Positions 32,762 through 44,086 of a stretch of 64,000 nt of DNA are shown piece after piece. Made by a program: the position numbers and the translations under genes. Position 1 is the first letter of the stretch. Every line of letters starts with the position of its first letter. The stretch spans positions 248,001 through 312,000 of the forward strand of contig JAKNSD010000074.1 of the NCBI GenBank assembly GCA_023525715.1, read 5' to 3'. The DNA is from Cichorium intybus. Its lineage: Eukaryota; Streptophyta; Magnoliopsida; Asterales; Asteraceae. The notes beneath the pieces were generated by a model, which was given only the letters and a program-made list of their open reading frames with translations, did no database searches and was not told where the DNA came from.

Positions 32762-35419
32762 TTACAGCAGAAGAATCCACCTAATTAATCGAGGTTTGGA
32801 TTCCTTTTTTGTGAGCAATTGTCGAACTGCACTGTGGTCAGTGTAAACCACCACCTTGGATCCCCAGATATAAGATCTGAATTTATCTAAAGCAAAAACC
32901 ACAGCTAATAACTCTTTTTCAGTGGTTGTGTAATTCACTTGAGCTTCAGAAAAAGTTTTACTAGCATAGCAGATGACAACAGGCTTCCTATCAATTTTCT
33001 GTCCTAACACTGCACCAGCGGCATAATCGCTAGCGTCACACATTATCTCGAAAGGTTGTGTCCAGTCAGGTGGCTTCAGGATGGGGGCTTCGACCAATTT
33101 ATTTTTAAGGATATTGAATGCCTTTGTACATTCATCATCAAAAATAAATGGTGCGTCCTTTAACAGAAGACCACAGAGGGGCTTAGAGATAGCACTAAAA
33201 TCTTTAATGAATCTGCGATAAAACCCTGCATGCCCCAAGAATGATCTAACTCCTTTCACCGATGTTGGAGGTGGCAATGTGGATATGACCTTAACTTTAG
33301 CGCGATCGACTTCGAATCCTCTTTCAGAAACCACATGTCCTAATACTATTCCTTCTCGTACCATAAAATGGCTTTTCTCCCAGGAAAGAACCAAGTTTGT
33401 TTCCACACATCTTTTCAGCACCTTTTCCAATTGATCTAAGCAAATTTCAAATGTAGGTCCAAAAATTGAGAAATCATCCATGAAGATTTCTAGTGCCTCC
33501 CCAATCATGTCAGAAAAAATTGCCATCATACATCGTTGAAATGTCGCAGGTGTGTTACATAATCCAAATGGCATTCTGCGAAAAGCAAAGGTACCATAAG
33601 GACATGTAAACGTTGTCTTCGCTTGATCTTCTGGATGAATTGCAATTTGATTATACCCCGAGTATCCATCCAAAAAACAGTAGTACTTTTGCCCTGCTAA
33701 TTTTTCCACGATTTGGTCGATGAAGGGTAATGGGAAATGATCTTTAGACGTGGCAGCATTAAGTTTCCGGTAGTCAATACAAACTCGCCATCCGGTCACA
33801 GGTCTCGTTGATATCTTGTCACCATCCTTAGTATCTACTACAGTGATTCCTGACTTTTTCGGCACAGTCTGCGTTGGGCTAACCCATTCACTGTCGGAAA
33901 TAGGATAAATGATTCCTGCGTCCAACCATTTAAGAACCTCCTTTTTGACAACTTCTTTTAAGTTGGGATTCAACCTTCTTTGCGTATCTCTGGCAGGTTT
34001 AGCTCCTTCTTCTGTGATAATGCGATGCATGCATGTAGTCGGACTAATCCCTTTTAAATCCGCGATCGTCCAGCCGATAGCCTCCTTGTGTTTGGACAAT
34101 ACTCTGAGCAATCCTGTCTCTTGTTCCTCTGTCAGATTGGCTGCTACAATTACTGGTAAAGTATCCTTCTCCCCTAGAAAGGCATACTTCAGATGCTCTG
34201 GTAAGGGTTTCAGATCCAACTTTGGTGGTTCTTGTAAAGAGGGCTTTAAGGTCTTTGGAATCTCTGTTGGTAACTTCTCTATATGCGCACATTCCTCGGA
34301 CTTGAATCCTTTTTTCTCTTCCATATTTTGTGTTTCTGTTCTTCCAACAATTGCTTCCTCCTGACTTTCTATTTCTTCTTCCTTAAGTACCTCTGGAGTG
34401 TAATGCTGCACAAGCTCGTCTATAATGTCTACTTGATAACATTCCTCTTCTTCCATGTTACTTCCTTTGGAATCTGCATTGAAAATGTTGATCTTAGCCT
34501 GTCGGTGTCTAAAAGATATTCCCATTTCTCCAGTGCGACAAGCAATATTTGCATTAGCCGTGGCCAAAAACGGCCGCCCTAGAATAATTGTAGGCTGCTC
34601 TCCATTCATTGCTTGACGGGTATCCAAAACAAGAAAATCTGCTGGGTAGTAAAATTCTCCTACCCTGATGATAACATCGACTAACATGCCTCTGGGAACC
34701 TTGGTGGACTTATCAGCCAACTGTAGAATCACGTCAGTAGATTTCATAGTACCAAATTCATGCTTGTCGAATAACTGCCCAGGCAGTATATTCACACTTG
34801 CACCTAAATCTAAGAGAGCTCTTTTAATGTGCACATTACCTAAATCTACGGAAATGAGAGGGACTCCCGGATCTTTCAACTTTGGAGGAAGCGCATCCAT
34901 AAGGATGGAGCTTACATTCTCAGGTAAACTAATCATCTTAGGCAAGTGAGACAGAATATGCTTCTTATGTATACACATGTCCTTAAGAAATTTAGCATAT
35001 GCAGGAACCTCTTTGATGAGTTTGACTAAAGGAATGTTTACTTTGATCTGGCTAAACAATTCCCACATATCTTCAGCTTGTGGTCCCTTTTTCCCAAATG
35101 GTCCTCTTTCCGGCTTTTCCAAGGCTGTAGGAAAAGGAACTGTTCCACTTGATTCTCCTTTTTCCCAGGTACTCGTCTTCTTCTTCTGCACCTGCTCCTC
35201 TTTATTCTTTCTCTTTTCTCTTTCCAATTCTTCTTTTTCATCAAAAACTATTTCCACATCACTATCATCATCATTAACCGGGGATGCAACCTTGTTGTCT
35301 ACCTTCTTCCCACTCCTAAGTGTGATGACTTCATTGACTTGCATTTTGTGTGATTGCTCCTGCTCCCTTGCTTTTTGTTTTTCTATTTTACCAAGAGATT
35401 CTCCTAATCTCAGGATTGC
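32762..35419 (-). pseudogene. Athila element 2 protease, RT and RNase H
   Basis: Continuous frame with gag except for the stop at 35420-35422; the longest Met-started piece is 32762-35344 (860 codons). It contains the retropepsin-like LLDLGAS motif, full RT with DYRKLN and FMDDFS, and RNase H with CDAS, EKELLA and TDHSA. It lacks the 5-bp deletion and the TGA of element 1. It ends at the shared TAA after RWILLL. Confidence 0.92.
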
Positions 35420-37138
35420 TTATGAATTAGATTTCTCTACCTCCTGAAGTTGTACTAATAGCCCGAAAATTTCTTGCAAACCAATGTTTGTACTTCCTGA
35501 TGAAGGTGGAGTTTGCACTTGTTGTTGCCTTATAGGTGATTGTCTCGATTCTCGTTGCTGATTGCTTCGGAATGGCCTTGGTGCATTGTGAAATCGACCA
35601 TATCCATGCACTTGACTTATTTCCTCATGAGTCATTGAGCACTCATTATGGTTGTGTCCTACTTTTCCACATGTATTGCAGATGCTCTGCCCATGCAACA
35701 CGTTTGCTCCTTTTTCCTGTTGAAATCTCTCAAGCATCTGATTGAACCTTTTTGTAACAGCAGTGAGCTCCTTTTGAATTTCAGCTTTCCATTTGTTCTC
35801 TGCTTCGACATTTGCTACATATACAGTCTTATCCTTCATTGACCCACTGACTTTTGATCCTAAACTCAGCTGCTCCAAAAATCTCCAGGCATCATCTGGC
35901 TCTTGCCACATAAATGTCCCGCTTGATGAGGCATTTATCATGACCTGGTGTGTTTCATTAACTCCTTCGAAGAATAATTTGACCAGCTGCCACTTAGGAA
36001 CTTCATGATGTGGACAGGATCGCAACAACTCTTTTAGTCTGTCAAATGCTTCATGAAAAGCCTCTCCAGGTTTTTGCTGAAAATCTTGTATCGCTCGTCT
36101 AATCTCCGTGGTTTTACTGACTGGATAGAATTCTTGCAAAAACTTCGCCTTGAGTTGTTCCCAACTAGTAATACTATTCGATGGTAAGGATGTAAACCAA
36201 TACTTGGCTTTATCCTTAAGGGTGAATGGAAACAGTCTAAGCCTAAAAATATCTCTATCAGTATTCCTAGGAGTGTTGGCGTTAGCTATTGCTAAGAATT
36301 CATACAAATGGTTATAAGGGTCGTCAGTCTTGTATCCCCTAAACTGAGTTAATATTCCTAATAACTGAGGTTTGATTTCTACTTGCGAATCTATGTTATC
36401 AGGAATATAGATCGGCGACGAATCATCATATTCCCGTGGTTGGAAATGTGATGCAACCGATTGCCGTCTCGGTTGCACAAAATGTAAGGGTTGAGCGGGG
36501 TTACCGTAAAGATGATCATTGTAGTCCCGCTGACCTAGTGGTTGGTATGGTGGTGCTCGCCTGGGAGGTCCCCGACCTCGGTTCCATTGCGGTTGGGATG
36601 CCGGTGGCATCCATCCTTCATCTTCCTCGTCGTACACTTCCTCCGTCTCTGGGTAATGATATTGCGGTTGAGGCGGTGGTTGAAAGTGTATAGGTTGTGT
36701 TGGTTGGTATGTAGGTTGAGGTTTAAAGAGGGCTGGTTGTGGTTGTGATGTTGGTGTATGCTGTCTAGGAGTTGGGGTGCCATCTCGGGTCGGCTCTCCC
36801 CAAGTCATAGCAGATGTAAAGGGATTGGTGGATTGAGGTTGCGAAGTGGGTGTAAATGATGGGATGGAAGGCGGAGTGCATGATGGTATGGGTGCAGGGG
36901 CTGAAACTGCACCACCAGAAGCACTCGAGCTTCCAAACTGAAATTCCGAAAGCGGAGGGATAGAAAACCTCCCAGTTGCCTCACCTGGTGGATCCTGGGA
37001 AACACTGACCGGACTACTGCTAACTTGACTATAATTCATGATGTTCAAACGCCTGCGGGCACGGAGTTTGCGCGCAGTACGTTCAATCTGAGAATCAAAC
37101 TGTAATGGGGATGCTTGCTCTCCCCTGCGGGTACGCAT
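35420..37138 (-). pseudogene. Athila element 2 gag (one nonsense codon near the end)
   Basis: 572 codons from the ATG at 37136-37138 to a TAA at 35420-35422, where element 1 has GAA. It contains the Retrotrans_gag domain and the CNTCGKVGHNHNEC knuckle. The stop lies after the knuckle, so the capsid and nucleocapsid parts would be made in full, but protease and the enzymes would not. Confidence 0.9.
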
Positions 37139-37247
37139 GCACTAGTGCAACACGCCCACAAGAATCAAAAACCAAAATTACTCAAAAATAAAATTTTAAA
37201 AAGCACAAAAACAAGTTCCTACTACTCACCTATTCTAAGCTCACAGC

Positions 37248-37265
37248 TCCCCGGCAACGGCGCCA
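37248..37265 (-). other. Primer binding site of Athila element 2
   Basis: Plus strand tccccggcaacggcgcca, the exact complement of the site in element 1, five bases from the 5' LTR. Confidence 0.85.
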
Positions 37266-37270
37266 AAATT

Positions 37271-38296
37271 TGACGTGCACGCAGAGGTCGTCATGCGGTC
37301 AAAAATAAGAAATAACCTAACATTCACTAGTATAGTGGAGTCAGGGTCGATCCACAGGAGCTACGTGGTTAGCCTAGATGAGAGATTACCAACTAATAGT
37401 GTCACAGCTATAGTCGGAGGAACTAATTTCTATCTTTCTACCTTGAAGTACATCTCTGAATCAGAAGCAATTGAAGGCATTCAAACTAGCAAAACCAAGC
37501 AAACATAAACTAGCTAATAACCAACAGTTCTATGAGACAGTTAATAGCCAACGTTTAATGCTCAACCTAACCAAGTTAGCTACTGTTTTCAGCAAAGGAA
37601 AACAGTCCCAACTAAGTCACAAACAAAATCCAAACACAAACAAACAATCAAAATGCAAACTAACATCCAAAATATCGAAAAACCAATATTAACATTAACC
37701 GAATGATTTCATTCATCAAAACCAATATCCAAACATTAAATCAGTAGCCAAACACTACTAAAAACAGAACCCTAAGCTGAAGATCAATGGTTGTCACACC
37801 CAAAGATTCAACTCAAAGCTTACAAATGTTTAACTAAAATAAAATCTAAAACATGAAAATACCAATTAATGGCTTCTGAAATGGAATCCTCGAGTCAAAG
37901 AGCTTCTAGGTCGATGTTTACCCCTGGTCTTTGCTAGGGTTTTCGGCTGGAAATGCCTCTATTTATAGTTGCAAATTTCCCGTGACCGCGCCGCGCATAA
38001 GTGAAATCCGCGGCACGCGTACTTATCCGTTCCCCGTTTTCTCGTCATTCAAATGTGTTCCACCGCCTTACGTCCGCGTCGCGCAGAAGATAATTCCGCG
38101 GCGCGCGTACGTCTTCTCTTGATTTTTCATTCTTCCATAGTTTTTCCTTTTGTACACTTTTAGTCCCTGTTTCTGTTCTTTTTCTCCAGACAAGTCCTGG
38201 CACAAAAAGTGAGAATACCCATGCATATTTGATATAATTTAACCAAGAACAGGGCTCAACAACGCCTAAAATACTTGATATCACTAGGCGTTGTCA
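37271..38296 (-). mobile_element. 5' LTR of Athila element 2, with 68-bp deletion
   Basis: 1026 bp, 68 bp shorter than its partner. The deletion joins ccttgaa to gtacatctctg at about 37447 and has a gaa microhomology at the break. CGCG modules lie at about 37987-38020 and 38073-38107. Confidence 0.93.
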
Positions 38297-38538
38297 ATAA
38301 TCAAAAGCTAGAAGACACAAAGCATCTTCCTTTTCTTTTAAGTTCTTAATGCATTCTTTTCCTTCCAATATGGCTGATTTTATGATGACAAATGAAGTGC
38401 TAGTGAGTTGTTATTATTTATAAAACTTAGATAATAAAAGCTTATAAATAATACATCTTCTTATTTCTTAAATGGGATAACATTTAACCCATAATCATAT
38501 ACATAAATAAACCATCTAAATATACAATCTTAATTGTA

Positions 38539-38539
<1 letters not shown>

Positions 38540-38602
<63 letters not shown>
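38540..38602. repeat. (AT)n microsatellite, left part
   Basis: Pure AT dinucleotide tract of the copia LTR, left of the inserted TIR element. Confidence 0.95.
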
Positions 38603-38605
<3 letters not shown>

Positions 38606-38849
38606 GTAAGATAAAATGAGATGGGTGAAAAGGTTGAGAAAATGAGAAAGAATCTGGGCCTTCCAAATAATAAAATCTATGGCTTATATTAATCTGTTAT
38701 TTATGATAATTTAAATCAATTAAATTGATTAATAATATTTTTAAATACAAAAAGGGTATATAGGTAATATTGATATAGATCAAATTAGGAAAATAACATT
38801 CAAATTCCTAAATTATTGCTCTCTCTCACCATATGTATACCTCTTATTT

Positions 38850-39220
38850 TATTCCCCCCTCTCTCTCACATAAATCCCTAATCGGCACCTCTTGAACCTG
38901 CGTTCCCATGTCCGCCAACCTTCTTCTCCGGCCAACCTGCGATTCCATCCTCCGACCGCCTTTAACAACGCTTGGACTCCCTCTTCAACCGCCAATCTGC
39001 CATAGCCGCCACTATGCACCACCCTATATTTATATTTCGACGACGACTACCAGCCGCCGACCCTGCCTTGCTTCACCACCCCGATGGTGTTCTCCATGTG
39101 ATGCTTTACGTGACCAAGCAATCAGCGGCAACTTAACAGTAGGTTTAACCCACCATCGCCACTAATCTCTCATTGAACTTGCCGGATCTAGCGAGGATCA
39201 ACACTTAACAGTGGTAACAT
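38850..39220 (+). other. Possible captured gene fragment inside the TIR element
   Basis: A CT-rich leader-like tract (ctctctctcac) precedes an 85-codon frame (38908-39165) rich in Pro, Ser and Arg, in sequence much less AT-rich than its surroundings. This is the pattern of a Pack-MULE type gene capture. The product is not recognised and the frame has no downstream continuation. Confidence 0.3.
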
Positions 39221-39383
39221 AATTATGCGGCCCTGTACTTTAAGGCCAGGTACAGATCTAATATCGTTGACTCTTAAATTGTTTGAAGTATTATGTTAGG
39301 GTTTACCAGATGTCATGATTTCGATGTTGTTTGGGCTCAATTTTGATTTCTGTGAGATTTTTTTTTGTAAGCTAATCCATCGT

Positions 39384-39781
39384 GACTTGCTTTTTGAAGT
39401 TTCTGTACCACTTTAATTTCAGATCATAAATGCATGAATTTGGGGTGTGGTGGCAATTCTTCAAAATATGTGAATAGATGTTTTATACTTGGTGTTAATT
39501 TAACTTATAACTAGAACAATTTTTTTTAATTCTTAGGAGCACATCCACTGTACATAGACTTGCTTTTTGAAGTTGCTACATAGACTTGCTTTTTGAAGTT
39601 TCTGTACCACTTTAATTTCAGATCATAAATGCATGAATTTGGGGTGTGGTGGCAATTCTTCGAAATATGTGAATAGATGTTTTATACTTGGTGTTAATTT
39701 AACTTATAACTAGAACAATTTTTTTTAATTCTTAGGAGCACATCCACTGTACATATTTATAACTTTTCAATCCCTGGTCTT
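39384..39781. repeat. 199-bp tandem duplication in the TIR element
   Basis: Units 39384-39582 and 39583-39781 are nearly identical, with an extra partial copy of the gacttgctttttgaag motif at 39557. This is a recent local duplication of non-coding DNA. Confidence 0.85.
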
Positions 39782-39911
39782 ATTTGTTTGTTTACAGGTG
39801 TAATAAGCAAAGATGAAAGCTTTACAAAGTATTTAGAGTCCAGCGGCATTCTATATGCTTTGACCAAAGGTGTAGCTCACTTCACTTGACCACAGTAGGT
39901 TTAGCATATTT

Positions 39912-40146
39912 TAATCGTTTATGATTAACATATCTTAATCATGAGTGATTATATTACCACCAATCATTGATGATAAATACATGTTATTCATGAATGGTAC
40001 AGATAAATGATTAACACATGTTAATCATGGATGATTATATTACAGCTGATAATTGATTACAACTGTAATCATCGATGATTATAACTATAATCATTGATGA
40101 TTATAATGTGATCATTGATTATTATAAATACAATCATTTGTGATTA
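39912..40146. repeat. Array of 16-bp palindromes with about 22-bp period
   Basis: Near-palindromes of form TAATCATNGATGATTA at 39912, 39936, 39961, 40022, 40066, 40088, 40109 and 40131 (start positions), with degenerate copies between. The successive steps 22, 21 and 22 at the right end indicate a diverged tandem array. Related ttatgatta motifs go on to about 40490. No coding potential. Confidence 0.7.
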
Positions 40147-40951
40147 TCACTCTAGATTGCTTTATCATGGGCATAATCATTTTTTTACATCTTTGAACTT
40201 TATTTTGCAGGTGTGAATACAAAAACAAGAATGATCATATTCATGGGTTCCCCATCTTTGTTTTTATGTATGATGGTAGCAACAAGAATAAAGATCAAAA
40301 CTACAACATCGACGAATTCATTTTATGATTAAATGTGTATTTATTTAAGAACAATGATGTATTCGTGTATGATTAAATATCATTTTATGATTAGATGTGT
40401 ATTCAGTTACGATCATATGTATATCTACATATCATTGCATGCTTATTCATTTATGATTACAGGTTTATTTATTTATGATTAGATGCGTATTCGGTAATTC
40501 TCAAATAGTTCATTTTTATGTATATTTTATTCATTGATGATTACAACGTAATTTTGTATAATCTCTATAAAAACATTGTTAAGAATTAAATCACTAAAAT
40601 TATAAAAATATTTTTTTATATTCATCCATGATTGAAACCGTGAAAAAGAATAAACAAACTATTAAAATTTCGAATTTTGAAAAAAGAATTGATAAAAATA
40701 TTTTTTTTATTTTCAATTAATAAAATAACAAAAAAAAATCAATTAATTCATTTATTTTAGATAACAGCAATCGTAATCTCTATAATCATGGAAACTGAAT
40801 AAATTAATCCCATGATTATAGGAAAACATAATTATTTAATATTTTTAATTAATTAGTCATATTGTAAAATTACTATAATATCCCTATAAAATGATTGGTC
40901 CAGAATCATTCTCACATTCTTAACCTTTTAATTCATCTCATTTTAACCTCT

Positions 40952-41143
<192 letters not shown>

Positions 41144-41523
41144 TATTTAATTTACCAATTAAATTAAATAAAAAGCTTACTTATAAATCAATTAAATCGT
41201 TTTAACAATTTAAACAATTTAATTGTTACACTTAATTAATTCATCACATATGAATTATTAATCAACCTTTAATTTTGTAGTTATTATTATTTACCTCAAA
41301 TAATAATAACCTACAAGATTAAATTGCAAGTTTAGTATCATTTGATGTTAAATCAAATTTAACGTTCTAAATGATCAATTGGTGTCAAACTTGTTGTTAG
41401 TGTGACCCTATAGGATCATGTATTATTAGTAATATCATTTTATGATCATCCTTGGGCATATAGAACTAACATGTCAGATTTACTCAAATCAAATGTGACA
41501 ACCTAAAAGTTGGCCTATAAAAT

Positions 41524-42497
41524 TGATAACGTCTGGTAATGTCGAGCATTTTAGTCGTTATTGAGCAAGGTTTTACATAAAATATATTCTTGAAATGACT
41601 AATATTACTCACTTTAGTGCCAAGGGCTTGCGTGATATTTTGTGAATAATACGGGTAAAAAGTGCACATTTTGGCAAAATTGGAAGCAAAGCTGGATTCA
41701 AGTCGAAGTGACACGCGTCAGGAACCAAGGAAGGAGACGCGACACGGTGAGCTGTTTCACCGGGTGAGGATTTGAAATTCAAAGTGCGAAGAAACGGAGA
41801 TTTCGAGATAACCCGTGCCGCGTAGAAGGTCATACCGCGACGCGTGAAGGCAAAAACCGCAACTATAAATAGAGGGTCCCGGTTCGTTATTCAAGAGCAA
41901 AGATTGCACATTTGAGAGACACTTAGGCTTCTTTGACTCATAAATTTGTAGCTTTAGTAGTAGGTTTCATAATTGGTTCATATTTATCGTTTTTATCATT
42001 TTTCGGTTTTCGTTAATATGTGTGATCAAGGGTTCTGGATTGTAGAACACCATTGACCACGTAGATCTGGATTAGTTCTTGTTTTCAGAAGCATTTGGCT
42101 CTGATTCGGGTTTGGTTCAATGCAAGTTATAGTTGATTACAGTTTATCGCAAGTTATGATTTCGGTATTGGTTATTGTTCTTCGTTTCATCGTTTCTGGA
42201 TTGTAATGATTCTGATTTTCGGAGTTAATCTCGGGATCATAATAGCGTAGTTAATTGATTGTGATTTATCACTTTCGTGTGGATTCTTGGATTAGTTGCA
42301 AGTTTATGTTTTTGAGTTCTTTCGGGATCAAGTGTATGAATGGAAACCATCTATAGAGTGACACTATAGATTGGTCATATTTTGACACAAAGTGTCAACC
42401 ATGGACTCCACGGTTCGACTTTTACTTACCGATACTAGTGGACTGTAAGGTATGAATTAAGTATTTTTGACCGCATCAACAACTGCGTAGCATGTCA
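41524..42497 (+). mobile_element. Solo LTR of an Athila-like family
   Basis: 974 bp, TGATAACG to CATGTCA, target duplication AAAAT at 41519-41523 and 42498-42502; copy B has the empty site at 49051-49055. It shares with the Athila LTRs the 5' hairpin, the ctataaataga TATA box (about 41863), the gaccgcat motif near the 3' end and a CGCG double-core module. It is diverged elsewhere, so it belongs to a different subfamily. No internal region remains. Confidence 0.88.
41814..41844. promoter_or_regulatory. CGCG double-core module in the Athila-like solo LTR
   Basis: Cores cgtgccgcg (41814-41822, one change) and cgcgacgcg (41836-41844), starts 22 bp apart. It is immediately upstream of the TATA box, as in Athila elements 1 and 2. 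Confidence 0.55.
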
Positions 42498-42502
42498 AAA
42501 AT

Positions 42503-43075
42503 AAAATTTTAAAAGTAAGTGTTTTGGTGCTAAGGAGTTTGATGCTTAAATAACTAAGTGTTATAAACAAGGACAAAATGGTCAAAAAAGGTAAAAATAT
42601 GGAGGTTTTAAGACCTTTTATTAAGTCATTACGAAGTGTTATTTCACTTAGAAATTAGTTTTAAAAGAATAAGGGCAAAATGAGAATTTGGGAACAAAAA
42701 GTGAAGAACACATCTGTCAATCTTCGGTGGAATTGAAACCGATTTAACACTAATACAATCCTTCAATTATAAGCAGGTCACCTTTAGACCCTTTATTTTA
42801 TGAATTTCATTATTAATCCATGTATTAACATGTACCTTAAATATGATTATGAAACCATTACCAAAATAATGAGATGGGTGTAAGTGAATTTTTCTAGAAT
42901 TAGGTGGTAAGTCAAAACTGGAAAATTATACCTTGGTTTACCAGCAAACACTTTTTTTCTTCTTTATATATATTTCATAGATAATTAATAAATTTAAAAC
43001 AAGGTAATTAAGTATGATTAACCCAAATTACTATTATTAAAATTTTGCTCAGATAATGAGAATGATGGTTGATAG
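42503..43075. other. Unique non-coding sequence of copy A
   Basis: About 570 bp aligned with copy B 49056-49636. AT-rich. No gene seen. Confidence 0.7.
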
Positions 43076-43080
43076 GCGGC

Positions 43081-44081
43081 TGTTGGAATTTTAAGGAATA
43101 GATACAAGTTGGTGTCTTTCCTTTATCTCACATTGGTGGGGGAGAGAAAGTTTTGTGGGTTTATAACCCCATTTCTTTACTAAGCCTTCAAAGGCTTTAG
43201 TGGGTTAAGGGATGGGCTAAGCCCACACGCTCGCCGAGCCGGGCCGTGGACGCGAGATGGCGCGATTAGGCGAACTTTGCACTTCGCTGGGAGCTGAGGA
43301 GCTTTTATTTTTAATGGGGTTCGGGTCGGATCGGGTGGACCGACCCGGTCAACTGGTAAGCACGCCGCAGAGGGCAACAAACCAAGCCGCATAGGTCGAG
43401 GTACGCGCGTCGCGTAAAACAACGGACCGCGCCACGCGCCTCTGCTGGTTCGAAAATCAGGATAAGTCTATCAGATCCGATTTTGGTTAGATTTTATCCA
43501 GAATTTGAATCTTTTTCAAATTCAAATCAGTTGTTATCTGATAATTTCGGACCCCTATAAATAGGGTCTCTGGGGTCTCATTTATTTACTCCTCAATTTT
43601 CTGCTCTCCCTCTCTCTCTGCGATTTCTCTCTCTGTGGTTTTCGAGTATAAACTTTGCGTTTATCTGTTCTTCCATAGCTGTTGGAACGAACGATATTCT
43701 GCATTAAATCCTGGGGTTTTACGCTAAAAGCTTACAGCCGACGAGCGCCGTAAAAACCTTTAAGGACAGGAGTCAATCCGTGCAGTCTCAAGGACAATAA
43801 TCAACGATCTTCAGGTTGGTTTTAGTATTTTGTCTTGTATTTTATTTCGTCCGATAACGGGACAGTCTCCTTCTACTTTTCTATAATTAGATTTGGTCGC
43901 GTAGGATCAAATCTGATTTCTGGACGAAATTGGGTAATATAATAATAATTGAATTTGTTATTAACGACTAATCGGTACATAATTCTCAATATTATTTATC
44001 GATCCGTCTGCTTTGGGTTTTTCCGTTATTTGGAATTAGTTTGCGATACTAATTTCCGGATTGTTTGTCTGAAATACAACA
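43081..44081 (+). mobile_element. Solo LTR, probably copia
   Basis: 1001 bp, TGTTGGAATTTT to AAATACAACA, target duplication GCGGC at 43076-43080 and 44082-44086. Copy B lacks it (site near 49637). TATA box cctataaatagg near 43555 followed by CT-rich leader. GC-rich U3 with CGCG double-core modules (see 43406-43436). Confidence 0.85.
43406..43436. promoter_or_regulatory. CGCG double-core module in the copia-like solo LTR
   Basis: Cores cgcgtcgcg (43406-43414; complement has centre A) and cgcgccacg (43428-43436; one change from the C type), starts 22 bp apart. A more decayed pair (cacgccgca at 43361, caagccgca at 43383) has the same 22-bp step. This LTR is otherwise unrelated to Athila. Confidence 0.5.
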
Positions 44082-44086
44082 GCGGC

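Larger units (their letters stand above)
26865..38296 (-). mobile_element. Athila-lineage Ty3/gypsy element 2
   Basis: 11,432 bp, target duplication ATAAT at 26860-26864 and 38297-38301. LTRs are 26865-27958 (3') and 37271-38296 (5'). Same structure as element 1, in reverse orientation. Its own coding defect is one nonsense codon in gag (35420-35422); in addition it has the two pol stops shared with element 1. Its accessory ORF is intact. Confidence 0.95.

Noticed and set aside
39912..40146. CRISPR-like array
   Set aside because: Short palindromic repeats at regular steps, but this is plant nuclear DNA, there are no unique spacers of constant length, and the units are diverged tandem repeats.
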